Counted from the stretch's first letter, positions 9,325 through 17,999 are shown. The stretch is DNA of 64,000 nt from Curtobacterium sp. MCLR17_036 (GCF_003234445.2 NZ_CP126269.1:3286001-3350000); one strand, 5' to 3'. Translations and numbers: made by a program. The notes: generated by a model not told the origin, from the letters alone.

Positions 9325-9855
9325 CTAGCTCTTCCGCGGGGCCTCGGCCGAGGCGGCCGCAAGCTCTCCGCTGCGGTAGAAGGAGAACGCCTTCGCGACC
9401 TTCTCCGGGGACCCGGCCACCACGATGGTGTCGCCGGGGAACACGACGAAGTCGGGCGAGGGGGCGGGGTTCGCGCTGTCGCCGCGCACGACGGCGACGA
9501 CGGTCAGGCCGATGAAGCCGGAGTCGTGCAGGTCGCCGAGGGGCTTGCCCGCGATGGCGTCGTCGTAGTCGACCGAGAACCAGTCGATCGACAGGCCGGG
9601 GATCTCGTCGAGCTTGTCGAGGCCCTCGGTGATCCGGGTGCCGCCGAGGAGTTCGGCGAGGGTGTGCGCCTCGTCCTCGCTGAGGCGCAGCGAGACCTTC
9701 TCGGACTTGTCGGCGCCGTCGGAGACGTCGGCGAACGAGATGAGGTCGGAGTGCCCCGACCGGTGCGTGATGACACCGCACTTGCCACCGTCGTCGGTGT
9801 AGAAGCTGTGCAGCACGCCGACTCCGGGGAGTTTGACGCGATGGACGTCGACCAT
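9325..9855 (-). CDS. TrkA-C (RCK_C) regulatory subunit of cation:proton antiporter, KhtT-like
   Basis: A 176-residue soluble partner of the adjacent antiporter. The C-terminal half (about 80-160) is a TrkA-C/RCK_C domain, visible in IPGLSIDWFSVDYDDAI, GLTVVAVVRGDS and FPGDTIVVAGSPEKV. In Bacillus subtilis the homologue KhtT binds c-di-AMP and inhibits KhtU; that binding is not shown here. I chose the ATG at 9855 because GAGGGAG precedes it by 6 bases. A longer frame to 9933 would run over the divergent gene's promoter and lacks a ribosome site. A minus-strand TATCAT box at 9881-9886 is a plausible -10. Confidence 0.88.
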   Translation of the reverse strand: MVDVHRVKLPGVGVLHSFYTDDGGKCGVITHRSGHSDLISFADVSDGADKSEKVSLRLSEDEAHTLAELLGGTRITEGLDKLDEIPGLSIDWFSVDYDDAIAGKPLGDLHDSGFIGLTVVAVVRGDSANPAPSPDFVVFPGDTIVVAGSPEKVAKAFSFYRSGELAAASAEAPRKS

Positions 9856-9931
9856 GATGGCTCCCTCTTCGAGTACCAAGATGATAACCGTCGGGTCGTC
9901 CGGTCCATTCCGCCCGCTACTGTTGGCGTCC

Positions 9932-10435
9932 ATGGGGAGAACGCGGATCGTCGTCGGGGTCGTCGGGACACTGGTCGTCGCGGCCTACGCCGCACTGCTG
10001 GCGGTGAACGCGCTCGTGCTCGACCCGCTCGCCGCGGTGCCCGGGCAGTCGCTCGCGCAGATCCACGCCGAGCTCACCCGCCAGGGCTTCTCGGTGCGGG
10101 GCGACACGGTGGCCGTCGTCGTGGTCGCGCTCATCGGCGTCCTGCTCGCCGCGGTGCTCTCGGTGCTGCTGCTCGTCACGCGGGCGCCGGCGCACGTCAT
10201 CGCCGCCGTGCTGCTCGCCGTGGTCGTGATGGGCACGCCGGCGTCGTACGTCGCGGCGATCGCCATGGGCATGGACGTGGCCGATGCCTTCGGGGTCGGC
10301 GGCGGCGACCACACGATCTGGGCGGGCGTGCTGTACGTGACGAGCCTCGTCGCGCTCGTCGGGATCCCGGTCGTGCTCGTGGTCGGCCAGGCGGCGCACG
10401 TGCGCCGGACCGCCCTGCGGACGCACGCCGCCTGA
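9932..10435 (+). CDS. small four-helix membrane protein, unknown function
   Basis: I do not recognise this 167-residue protein. Four hydrophobic segments are visible: about residues 5-25, 55-80, 85-110 and 130-150. The last is followed by a short basic tail. A conserved-looking loop with GMDVADAFGVGGGDHT joins helices three and four. The start is set at ATG 9932 because a TACTGT box at 9918-9923 ends 8 bases earlier and no ribosome site exists, a leaderless pattern. Upstream in-frame codons would overlap the divergent KhtT-like gene. It faces glpD tail to tail. Confidence 0.65.
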   Translation: MGRTRIVVGVVGTLVVAAYAALLAVNALVLDPLAAVPGQSLAQIHAELTRQGFSVRGDTVAVVVVALIGVLLAAVLSVLLLVTRAPAHVIAAVLLAVVVMGTPASYVAAIAMGMDVADAFGVGGGDHTIWAGVLYVTSLVALVGIPVVLVVGQAAHVRRTALRTHAA

Positions 10436-10447
10436 CGGTCGCGCCCC

Positions 10448-10481
10448 GGGCCTCCCGTCCGGTGCGCCGGCAGGGAGGCCC
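10448..10481. terminator. hairpin with GGGCCTCCC arms between convergent genes
   Basis: GGGCCTCCC (10448-10456) pairs with GGGAGGCCC (10473-10481) across a 16-base loop between the plus-strand membrane gene and minus-strand glpD. It belongs to the dispersed CGGGAGGCCCGG family. Confidence 0.6.
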
Positions 10482-10505
10482 GTGGCGGGCCCGTCACACC
10501 GGTCG

Positions 10506-12383
10506 CTACCGGGGTTCGCTCGTCTTCTCGCCGACGACCTGCTCGTCGGACGCCTTCGCACCCTCGGCGCCGTCCGAGCGGCCACCGCCCACCACGACGT
10601 CGTCCTCGTCGAAGCCGAAGGCGATGTCCGGTGCCTCGAGCCGCACGCGGTCGGCGCTCTCGTCGTCGGGCTGCAGCTGCGACTCGCGCTCGGCGGCGAC
10701 GCGCTTCAGGTAGTTCGCGACCTCGTGCTCCGTGGTCTCCTGGTCCCAGCCGAGCACGTCGGCCATGAGCCTCGCCGCGACCGGCGCGGCGGACTCGCCG
10801 CGGTCCCAGGCCTCGATCGAGATGCGGGTGCGGCGGGCCAGGACGTCCTCCAGGTGCAGGGCTCCCTCGTGCGAGGCCGCGTACACGACCTCGGCACCGA
10901 TGTAGTCGTCGGCGCCGGGGAGCGGGTCGGCCAGCGAGGGGTCCTGCTCGACGAGCTGCAGGACGTCGGTCGCGAGCGTGCCGTAGCGGTTGAGCAGGTG
11001 CTCGATCCGGACCTTGTGCACGCCGAACCGTCGGGCCGTGCGTCCGCGACCGTTCCACGCCGCCGGGTAGCCCTCGGCACCGAGCAGCGGGATGTCCTCG
11101 GTCGTCGAGGCGGGGATCTTGCCGTCCATCGCGGCGACCGCCTCGTCGATGGCGTCCTTGCCCATCACCCGGTACGTCGTCCACTTGCCGCCGGCGACGA
11201 CCACAAGGCCGGGCGCGGTGTGCGCGACGACGTGCTCGCGGCTGAGCTTCGACGTCTGGTCGGACTCGCCCGCGAGCAGCGGCCGGAGGCCTGCGTAGAC
11301 GCCCTCGACGTCCTCGCGGGTGAGCGGGACCCGGAGCACGCGGTTGACGTGCTCGAGGATGTAGTCGATGTCCGCCGCGGTCGCCGCCGGGTGCGCCTTG
11401 TCGAGGTACCAGTCGGTGTCGGTGGTGCCGACGAGCCAGTGCCGGCCCCACGGGATCACGAAGAGCACGCTCTTCTCGGTGCGGAGGATCATGCCCGTGT
11501 TCGACTGGAAGCGGTCGCGCGGGATGACGAGGTGCACGCCCTTCGACGCCCGCACCTTGAACTGGCCGCGCGTGCCGACCATCGCCTGGGTGTCGTCGGT
11601 CCAGACGCCCGTCGCGTTGACGACCTGCTTGGCCCGGATCTCGAACGTCTCGCCGGTCTGGATGTCGTGCGCCTGGGCGCCGACCACCCGCTCGCCGACC
11701 TTGATGAACCCCTCGATGCGGATGCGGCTGGCGGCGTGCGCCCCGTAGGACGCCGCGGTGCGCACGAGCGAGGCGACGTACCGGGCGTCGTCGACCTGGG
11801 CGTCGTAGTAGGTCATGCCGCCGACGAACGCGTCCTTCTTCAGGCCGGGCATGTTCTTGAGGACCTGGCCCCGGCTGAGGTGCCGGTGGTGCGGGACTCC
11901 GGGCGGCCGGCCGCCGGACCAGCTGAAGACGTCGTACATCGCCATGCCGATGCCGATGTAGAACCGCTCCCAGACGCGGTGGTTGAGCGGGTAGAGGAAG
12001 CGCACCGGCTTCACCAGGTGCGGGGCGATCCGCTGCAGGAGCAACCCGCGCTCGATGAGGGCCTCGCGCACGAGCGCGAAGTTGAGCTGCTCGAGGTAGC
12101 GGATGCCGCCGTGCACGAGCTTCGAGGAGCGGCTCGACGTGCCCGATCCCCAGTCGCGTGCCTCGACGATGCCGACGCTCAGGCCGCGGGTGACGGCGTC
12201 GAGCGCGCTGCCGGCGCCGACGATGCCGCCGCCGACGACCAGGACGTCGAGCTCGGTCGTCTTGAACGTCTCGATCGCGGCCGCGCGTTCGTCGGGGCCG
12301 AGCTTCGCCCGCGGGTCGAACCCGACGCCGGGAGCGGCGCTGCCGGCCGGCTCGGTCGGGGTGGTGCTGGTCGTCTTCGCCAT
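10506..12383 (-). CDS. glpD: aerobic glycerol-3-phosphate dehydrogenase
   Basis: FAD-dependent membrane-associated enzyme oxidising sn-glycerol-3-phosphate to dihydroxyacetone phosphate and passing electrons to the quinone pool. The 625 residues fit the long actinobacterial form. The Rossmann FAD site is VVGGGIVGAGSALDAVTRG (about residues 50-68). It is followed by GSGTSSRSSKLVHGGIRYLE, a family hallmark, and GTTDTDWYLD further on. A C-terminal cap domain carries DVLARRTRISIE. The last 60 residues are acidic and variable. GGAGGCGACG precedes the ATG at 12383. No glycerol kinase or facilitator gene is adjacent. Confidence 0.97.
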   Translation of the reverse strand: MAKTTSTTPTEPAGSAAPGVGFDPRAKLGPDERAAAIETFKTTELDVLVVGGGIVGAGSALDAVTRGLSVGIVEARDWGSGTSSRSSKLVHGGIRYLEQLNFALVREALIERGLLLQRIAPHLVKPVRFLYPLNHRVWERFYIGIGMAMYDVFSWSGGRPPGVPHHRHLSRGQVLKNMPGLKKDAFVGGMTYYDAQVDDARYVASLVRTAASYGAHAASRIRIEGFIKVGERVVGAQAHDIQTGETFEIRAKQVVNATGVWTDDTQAMVGTRGQFKVRASKGVHLVIPRDRFQSNTGMILRTEKSVLFVIPWGRHWLVGTTDTDWYLDKAHPAATAADIDYILEHVNRVLRVPLTREDVEGVYAGLRPLLAGESDQTSKLSREHVVAHTAPGLVVVAGGKWTTYRVMGKDAIDEAVAAMDGKIPASTTEDIPLLGAEGYPAAWNGRGRTARRFGVHKVRIEHLLNRYGTLATDVLQLVEQDPSLADPLPGADDYIGAEVVYAASHEGALHLEDVLARRTRISIEAWDRGESAAPVAARLMADVLGWDQETTEHEVANYLKRVAAERESQLQPDDESADRVRLEAPDIAFGFDEDDVVVGGGRSDGAEGAKASDEQVVGEKTSEPR

Positions 12384-12445
12384 CGTCGCCTCCGTGTCAC
12401 GGTCGGCGCCGAGGTGTCACCCGTGACACTGCACGGGTACCACCG

Positions 12446-13567
12446 TCACTGCTGGTGGTACGGCGCCACGACCACTTCTACTCGCTGGAACTCCTTGACG
12501 TCGGAGTACCCGGTCGTCGCCATCGACCGGCGGAGCGCACCGACGAGGTTGGCGCGGCCGTCGAAGGTCGGCGTGGGGCCGTTCAGGACGTTCTCGAGCG
12601 GGGCGATCGTGCCCACCTCGACGCGGCGGCCGCGCGGCAGCTCCGGGTGGTGCGCCTCGGCGCCCCAGTGGAAGCCGCCGCCGGGTGCCTCGGTCGCACG
12701 GGCGAGCGCCGTGCCGAGCATGACGGCGTCGGCTCCGACCGCGATGGCCTTGACGATGTCGCCCGCGGTGTCGAGCCCGCCGTCGGCGATGACGTGCACG
12801 TAGCGGCCGCCGGACTCGTCGAGGTAGTCGCGACGGGCACCGGCGACGTCGGCGACCGCGGTGGCCATCGGCGCGTGGATGCCGAGCGCGGCGCGGGTGG
12901 TCGACGCGGCGCCGCCGCCGAAGCCGACGAGGACACCGGCGGCGCCCGTGCGCATGAGGTGCAGCGCCGACGTGTACGTCGAGGCACCGCCGACGATGAC
13001 GGGGACGTCGAGCTCGTAGATGAACTTCTTGAGGTTGAGGGGTTCCTCGGTCTGGGACACGTGCTCGGCCGAGACCGTCGTGCCCCGGATCACGAACAGG
13101 TCGACGCCGGCGTCGACCACCGTGGCGGAGAACTCCTGCGTGCGCTGCGGGCTGAGCGACCCGGCGACCGGGACCCCGGCTGCGCGGATCTCGGCCAGGC
13201 GGGCGGTGATCAGCTCGGCCTTGATCGGCTCGGAGTAGATCTCCTGCATGCGCTTCGTGACGTTGCCGTCGGTGAGCGACCTGATCTCGTCGTAGTACGG
13301 GGTCGGGTCCTCGTAGCGGGTCCACAGGCCCTCGAGGTCGAGCACACCGAGGATGCCGAGCTTGCCCATCTGGATGACCGTCGCCGGCGAGGACACCGAG
13401 TCCATCGGCGCCGACAGGATCGGGGACGCGAACGTGAACGCGTCGATCGACCACTGCACGCTGACGTCGCGCGGATCGCGCGTCCGTCGCGAGGGGACCA
13501 CCGCGATGTCGTCGAACGCGTACGCCCGACGTCCGCGCTTGCCTGCACCGATCTCGACTTCGCTCAC
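12446..13567 (-). CDS. guaB3: GuaB3 family IMP dehydrogenase-related protein
   Basis: A 373-residue TIM-barrel protein of the IMPDH/GMP reductase superfamily, third actinobacterial type (GuaB3). It lacks the CBS module. The motif that carries the catalytic cysteine in true IMPDH (GPGSICTTR) reads GGGAASTTR here, putting Ser222 in the cysteine position, so classical covalent IMPDH chemistry is not expected. The barrel end matches the family (VHVIADGG, GADAVMLGTALA). The real substrate is unknown to me; do not annotate as IMPDH on similarity alone. GTG 13567 overlaps the ddl stop by 4 bases, and a TAGGCT box 6 bases upstream suggests an additional leaderless transcript from within ddl. Confidence 0.9.
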   Translation of the reverse strand: MSEVEIGAGKRGRRAYAFDDIAVVPSRRTRDPRDVSVQWSIDAFTFASPILSAPMDSVSSPATVIQMGKLGILGVLDLEGLWTRYEDPTPYYDEIRSLTDGNVTKRMQEIYSEPIKAELITARLAEIRAAGVPVAGSLSPQRTQEFSATVVDAGVDLFVIRGTTVSAEHVSQTEEPLNLKKFIYELDVPVIVGGASTYTSALHLMRTGAAGVLVGFGGGAASTTRAALGIHAPMATAVADVAGARRDYLDESGGRYVHVIADGGLDTAGDIVKAIAVGADAVMLGTALARATEAPGGGFHWGAEAHHPELPRGRRVEVGTIAPLENVLNGPTPTFDGRANLVGALRRSMATTGYSDVKEFQRVEVVVAPYHQQ

Positions 13568-14604
13568 CCGGCAAGCCTAGCGGTCGTGTCCCCCGGGTGA
13601 CGCGGAGCCCGACCGGCCCGGCCGTCAGCGGTGGCCCGTGCCGTCTCGACGAGCGTCGCGAGCAGCTCCGGGTGGTCCACGCCGACCGCTGCGAACATCT
13701 TCGGCACCTGCGACTGCGCCGTCATCCCCGGCATCGTGTTCACCTCGTTGAGCACGACCTCGCCGTCCGGCGTCACGAAGCAGTCGACCCGGGCGATGCC
13801 GGCGCACCCGAGTCGGGCGAACACCGTGCGGGCGACGACGTCGAGCCGTGCGGCGACGACGGCGTCGAGCGGCGCGGGCAGGACGAACCGGGCGCTGCCG
13901 TCGTACTTCGTGTCGGCGTCGAAGAACCCGTCGGCGTCGTTGAGGACCTCGAGGGGCGGTCCGACGACGAGCTCGCCCGGGGCGCGCTCGAGGACGGCGA
14001 CGTCGACCTCACGCCCGACGACCATGCGCTCCACCAGGACCCGGGCGTCGTGCGCGAACGCCTCGGCGAGCGCCGCGTCGAGCCGATCGGGGTCGTCCAC
14101 GCGGCTCACGCCGAAGCTCGACCCGCCGGCGACGGGCTTGACGATCCAGGGCAGCGGGCCGACGGCGCGCCGCAGCGCCTCGACGTCGACGCGCGCCCCG
14201 CGGTCGAGCAGGGCGCCCGGTGCCACCGCCACGCCGGAGGCCTCGGCGACGAGCTTCGTCGCCCACTTGTCCATCGCGATCGCACCGGCGCCGACGGGCG
14301 ACCCCACCACGGGCACCCCGGCGAGCGCCGCCAGGGCCGCCAGCGAGCCGTCCTCGCCGCCGGGGCCGTGCACGAGCGGGAACACCACGTCGGCGCCGGC
14401 GACGACCGCCGCGGCCCCGGGGAACGAGCACGGGGCGTCCCCCGACCGCCAGCCGCCGGCCCGGTCGACGGTGAGCGCCAGGACCTCGTACCGGGTCGGG
14501 TCGAGCGCGGCGGCGACGGCGGCGGCGCTGGCGAGCCCGACCTCGTGCTCGCTGTTGGCCCCGCCGCCGATGACGACGACGCGGACGGACTCGGTGCTGC
14601 TCAT
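13564..14604 (-). CDS. D-alanine--D-alanine ligase family protein
   Basis: An ATP-grasp ligase of 346 residues, joining two D-amino acids for the peptidoglycan stem. N-terminal VVVIGGGANSEHEVGLASA, central VKPVAGGSSFGVS and C-terminal RVDCFVTPDGEVVLNEVNT are Ddl signatures. The omega-loop region reads FFDADTKYDGSARF. The Lys-Tyr pair is as in D-Ala-D-Ala enzymes and unlike the D-Ala-D-Lac VanA type, so D-Ala (or possibly D-Ser) is the likely second substrate. ATG 14604 overlaps the racemase stop by 4 bases (ATGA), making an alr-ddl operon that reads on into guaB3. Whether this is the only ddl of the genome cannot be seen. Confidence 0.93.
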   Translation of the reverse strand: MSSTESVRVVVIGGGANSEHEVGLASAAAVAAALDPTRYEVLALTVDRAGGWRSGDAPCSFPGAAAVVAGADVVFPLVHGPGGEDGSLAALAALAGVPVVGSPVGAGAIAMDKWATKLVAEASGVAVAPGALLDRGARVDVEALRRAVGPLPWIVKPVAGGSSFGVSRVDDPDRLDAALAEAFAHDARVLVERMVVGREVDVAVLERAPGELVVGPPLEVLNDADGFFDADTKYDGSARFVLPAPLDAVVAARLDVVARTVFARLGCAGIARVDCFVTPDGEVVLNEVNTMPGMTAQSQVPKMFAAVGVDHPELLATLVETARATADGRAGRAPRHPGDTTARLAG

Positions 14605-15797
14605 GATGCGCTCCTGGTGGTGCTGGCGGTGGTGGTGGTGTCGACGGTCCGTGGCACGCGCGCGCCGAACCCGGTGACGATCTCGTGCGCGTTCGTGCCC
14701 GCCCACCGTGCCCAGTCGACGGCGGTCGGCCCGGGACCGCCCATGACGGTGGCGAGTTCGCCCGGCACGACGGAGGACCCGGTCACGTCGACGACGAGCT
14801 GGTCCATGTTGACCCGGCCGACGACCGGCACGAGACGGTCGCGCAGCCGGACCTGCGCGGACCCCGAGGCCGCGCGCGGGATGCCGTCCGCGTACCCGAG
14901 CGGCAGGACCGCCAGCTCGGCGTCCGCCGGGGCCGTCCACGTGCCGTCGTAGCCCACGGGTGTCCCGGCCCGGACGGACCGCACGGCGACGACGGGCGCG
15001 GTGACCGTCATCGCGCCGACGAGTCCGGCCGTGGCGGGGCCGATGCCGACGAGCGCCGCACCGACGCGGACGGCGACCCCGCCGAGGTCCGCGCCGACGA
15101 ACGCGGCCGGGGTCCCGCCCAGGTGCAGGGCGACGGGCCTTCCGACGGCGTGGTCGGTGGCGAGTCCCGCGAGTCGCAGCAGGGTGACGGCCCGGGTGGT
15201 CGAGGCGAGGTCGGCGTTCGGCACGTGTCCCATCACGGCCGTCACGCGGACGTGTCCGGCGCGGTCGGCGTCCGCGGCGGCGGCGAGGAGCGCCTGCCAC
15301 CTGTGGGGCTCCGCGCCCTCGCGGGCCATCCCGGTGTCGACGTGCAGGTGCACGGTGACCGGGTGTCCGCCACGGCGGCCGGCTACGGCGACGGTGGTCA
15401 GGGTGGCGAGGTCGCCGACCGCGACCTCGACGCGTGCGCGGGCGGCCGCCGCGAAGTCCGTCCCGGGCATGTGCAGCCAGCACAGCAGCCGGGCCTCGAT
15501 GCCCGCGGCCCGGAGCGCGAGGGCCTCGGCCAGCGTCGCGGTGCCGAGCGACCCGGCGCCGGCGGCGAGGGCCGTGCGGGCGACGGTCGCGCTGCCGTGC
15601 CCGTAGCCGTCGGCCTTCACGACCGCGACGAGGTCGTGGCCGCGCGCGGTGACGCGGCGGACGTTCGCGGCGATCGCCGCCGTGTGGACCGTGCGGAGCG
15701 GACCGGCGTGCGCGGCCGGCGCTGCGACGCGGGACTGCGGCACCGGCACCGGCACCGGCACGGTGGAGGCTCGCGGGTGGCTGCCGAGGAGGGTCAT
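14601..15797 (-). CDS. alanine racemase paralogue 1 (operon with ddl)
   Basis: A fold-type III PLP racemase of 398 residues. The PLP lysine is Lys61 in VVKADGYGHGSA and the catalytic tyrosine lies in TPVGYDGTW. At the position of the carbamylated lysine of well-studied Alr proteins it has His (VHLHVDTGMAREG). A low-complexity N-terminal extension of about 30 residues includes a VPVPVPVP stretch encoded by a GGCACC hexamer repeat. I chose ATG 15797; an upstream in-frame start at 15857 has no family support. Coupling to ddl by ATGA suggests D-Ala supply to the ligase. It is one of three such racemases in the window. Confidence 0.92.
   Translation of the reverse strand: MTLLGSHPRASTVPVPVPVPQSRVAAPAAHAGPLRTVHTAAIAANVRRVTARGHDLVAVVKADGYGHGSATVARTALAAGAGSLGTATLAEALALRAAGIEARLLCWLHMPGTDFAAAARARVEVAVGDLATLTTVAVAGRRGGHPVTVHLHVDTGMAREGAEPHRWQALLAAAADADRAGHVRVTAVMGHVPNADLASTTRAVTLLRLAGLATDHAVGRPVALHLGGTPAAFVGADLGGVAVRVGAALVGIGPATAGLVGAMTVTAPVVAVRSVRAGTPVGYDGTWTAPADAELAVLPLGYADGIPRAASGSAQVRLRDRLVPVVGRVNMDQLVVDVTGSSVVPGELATVMGGPGPTAVDWARWAGTNAHEIVTGFGARVPRTVDTTTTASTTRSAS
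15739..15761. repeat. GGCACC hexamer repeat (about 4 copies)
   Basis: Three complete and one partial GGCACC units inside the first codons of the alr-ddl racemase, encoding alternating Val-Pro. A similar GGTGCC triple repeat lies at 40671-40688. Confidence 0.7.
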
Positions 15798-15876
15798 GTC
15801 CCCAGCGTGGCGGCGGCGCACCGCGGGCGGATCGGGGCAGCGGGTGACCGCCTTCACCCGCCGGGACGAAGCCGGG

Positions 15877-16056
15877 TCAGCCCTGCGACCGACGCTTCCT
15901 CAGCATCCGCAGGACGAGGCCGAGCAGGAGCGCGAGCACCACCAGGACCACCAGGAGCGCGGCCGCCACCTTCACCAGGAGCGCGGCACCGACGAACAGC
16001 GCGGCGAAGACCAGCCACACCAGGGCGTCGAGCACGAGGGATCCGGGGGTACGCAC
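15877..16056 (-). CDS. possible small membrane protein (59 aa)
   Basis: A short frame from GTG 16056, of 59 residues, with nearly continuous hydrophobic sequence (about residues 8-50) that could form two helices, ending in a basic tail with MLRKRRSQG. That positive-inside tail and the composition favour a genuine protein, but no ribosome site is clear. A second GTG at 16065 is equally possible. It lies 79 bases upstream of the alr-ddl unit on the same strand. I do not recognise it and assign no function. Confidence 0.45.
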   Translation of the reverse strand: MRTPGSLVLDALVWLVFAALFVGAALLVKVAAALLVVLVVLALLLGLVLRMLRKRRSQG

Positions 16057-16302
16057 CTGCGGCACGATACCGACCCGGCGGGGCCGACCCGGGCCTCCCG
16101 ACCGGGAGCGCCGGACGCGCCGGACGTACCGGGAGCACCGGACGGACCAGACGCGCCGGGCCACCGGACGCGCGGGCCACGGGCGTCCGCGGGCCCGGGA
16201 CACGTCGAGGAGCGGGGCCGTGCGGCGCGAAGCGACCACGCACGGCCCCACCCGTCACGGATACCACCCCCACAGCGGTACCCGCAGTCGACACGGGGCG
16301 CG
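16057..16302. other. intergenic region with GC-rich imperfect repeats
   Basis: No gene is supported. The region has irregular short repeats of the type CCGGACG and GGGAGC (16090-16190), a half-copy of the GGGCCTCCCG element at 16091-16100, and the livF terminator. Confidence 0.5.
16214..16249 (-). terminator. hairpin terminator of liv operon
   Basis: Perfect 11-bp stem GGGGCCGTGCG/CGCACGGCCCC (16214-16224, 16239-16249), 53 bases past the livF stop. Confidence 0.65.
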
Positions 16303-17115
16303 CTAGCGCGCCGCGTCGACGTCCTTGGCGAGCGTCCCCAGGTAGAGCTCGATGACCTTCGGGTCGTCGGCGAGCTCCTTCCCGGTGCCCGAGTACGCGT
16401 TCTTCCCCTGGTCGAGCACGTACCCACGATCGCAGATCTGCAGACAGCGTCGCGCGTTCTGCTCCACCATGATGATCGACACACCGGCCTTGTTGATCCG
16501 GCGGGTCCGCAGGAACGTCTCGTCCTGGCGCACCGGGGACAGTCCGGCGCTCGGCTCGTCGAGCAGCAGCACCTTCGGGTCCATCATGAGCGCACGGGCC
16601 ATCGCGACCGACTGCCGCTCACCGCCCGAGAGCGAACCGGCCCGCTGGTTCCGCCGCTGCGCGAGGACCGGGAACAGGTCGTAGATCACCTCGAGCCGTT
16701 CGGCGAACTTCCCCGGTCGCAGGTACAGCCCCATCTGCAGGTTCTCCTCGATGGAGAGCGAGGGGAAGACGTTGTTCGTCTGCGGCACGAAGCCGACACC
16801 GGCCTGGACGAGCTTGTTCGCCTTGAGGTTCGTGATGTCCTCACCCTGCAGGGTCACCGAGCCCTCGCGGATGGACACGAGCCCGAACAGCGCCTTGAGC
16901 AGCGTCGACTTGCCGGCGCCGTTCGGCCCGATGATGCCGATGAGCTCGCCCGGGTAGCACTCCAGGTCGCAGCCGTTCAGGATGTTCGCCCCCGGCAGGT
17001 AGCCGGCGACGAGGTTCTCCGCGCGCAGCACCGGCTCGCGGTCCAGCGTGGCCGCCGGGGCGGCGGTCGGACTGGAGGCACTGCTCGCGTTCGTGGGGTC
17101 CGTTGCGTCCGTCAT
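16303..17115 (-). CDS. livF: branched-chain amino acid ABC transporter ATP-binding protein LivF
   Basis: The second ATPase of a branched-chain amino-acid type importer, 270 residues. It has Walker A GPNGAGKST, the signature LSGGERQSVAMARALM, Walker B VLLLDEPSAGLSP, and the LivF-specific IIMVEQNARRCLQI switch region. About 30 residues of Ala/Ser/Thr-rich sequence precede the domain. ATG 17115 overlaps the livG stop by 4 bases, so it is coupled in the order livH-livM-livG-livF. The exact substrate (Leu/Ile/Val, urea or another amide) is not fixed by sequence; no urease genes are present, which disfavours urea. Confidence 0.95.
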   Translation of the reverse strand: MTDATDPTNASSASSPTAAPAATLDREPVLRAENLVAGYLPGANILNGCDLECYPGELIGIIGPNGAGKSTLLKALFGLVSIREGSVTLQGEDITNLKANKLVQAGVGFVPQTNNVFPSLSIEENLQMGLYLRPGKFAERLEVIYDLFPVLAQRRNQRAGSLSGGERQSVAMARALMMDPKVLLLDEPSAGLSPVRQDETFLRTRRINKAGVSIIMVEQNARRCLQICDRGYVLDQGKNAYSGTGKELADDPKVIELYLGTLAKDVDAAR

Positions 17116-17999
17116 CGGGTCGCCTCCTGCTCGTCTTCTTCCTTGACTTCCTCGGCCAGCTCCTCGAAGGTCTCCTCGGTGAGGAGCGAGTCGTCGCCCA
17201 GGTCGGTGTCGTGGTGGGCGCCCAGGTACGCGTCGATGACGGCCTGGTCGTCCATCACCGTGTCCGCCGGGCCCTCGGCGACGACCTTGCCCTCGGCCAT
17301 CACGACCACCCAGTCCGAGATGTGCCGGACCATGTGCATGTCGTGCTCGACGAACAGCACGGTCATGCCGTCGTCGCGCAGGGACTGGATGTGCCCGAGC
17401 AGCGACTGGGTGAGCGCGGGGTTCACGCCGGCCATCGGCTCGTCGAGCATGATCATCGTCGGGTCGGACATGAGCGCGCGGGCCATCTCGAGCAGCTTGC
17501 GCTGCCCGCCGGACAGCGAGCCGGCGTAGTCGTCCTTCTTCGTGTCGAGCTTGAAGCGGGCGAGCAGGTCCTCGGCCTTCGCGGTGATCTCGCGCTCGCG
17601 CTTCGCCCACACCGGCTTGACCAGGGCGGCGAAGAAGTTCTCACCGGGCTGGTCGCGGGCACCGAGCAGCATGTTCTGCATCACGGTGAGCCGGGACAGC
17701 GCCTTCGTCAGCTGGAAGGTGCGGACCATGCCCTTGTTCGCGATGTGCGTCGCGCTCGTCTTCTGCAGCGTGGCGCCGTCGAACCGCGTCTTCGCGCCGG
17801 CGCTCGGCTTGTCGAAGCCGGTGAGCAGGTTGAAGAACGTCGTCTTGCCGGCGCCGTTCGGGCCGATGAGCGCCGTGATGGACCCGCGCTGGACCTCGAG
17901 GTGGTCGACGTCGACCGCGGTCATGCCGCCGAAGTGCCGGGTGACGCCGTCGACGGTCAGGATGGGGTCGGCCTTGGGGTGGTCGTAGGTCTCAGACAC
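17112..17999 (-). CDS. livG: branched-chain amino acid ABC transporter ATP-binding protein LivG
   Basis: First ATPase of the importer, 295 residues. Walker A GPNGAGKTTFFNLLTG, signature LSGGQRKLLEMARALM, Walker B IMLDEPMAGVNP and the LivG-type loop ahead of LFVEHDMHMVRHISD are all present. An acidic Glu-rich C-terminal tail of about 30 residues follows the core and is unusual for the family. It overlaps livM by 8 bases and livF by 4. Confidence 0.96.
   Translation of the reverse strand: MSETYDHPKADPILTVDGVTRHFGGMTAVDVDHLEVQRGSITALIGPNGAGKTTFFNLLTGFDKPSAGAKTRFDGATLQKTSATHIANKGMVRTFQLTKALSRLTVMQNMLLGARDQPGENFFAALVKPVWAKREREITAKAEDLLARFKLDTKKDDYAGSLSGGQRKLLEMARALMSDPTMIMLDEPMAGVNPALTQSLLGHIQSLRDDGMTVLFVEHDMHMVRHISDWVVVMAEGKVVAEGPADTVMDDQAVIDAYLGAHHDTDLGDDSLLTEETFEELAEEVKEEDEQEATR

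Noticed and set aside
9856..9933. Longer N-terminus for the KhtT-like gene
   Set aside because: It lacks a ribosome site, has no homology, and would overlap the divergent gene's promoter and first codon.
13564..15797. Vancomycin resistance (van) cluster
   Set aside because: The ligase has the D-Ala-D-Ala Lys-Tyr motif and no VanR, VanS, VanX or VanY homologue lies in the window.
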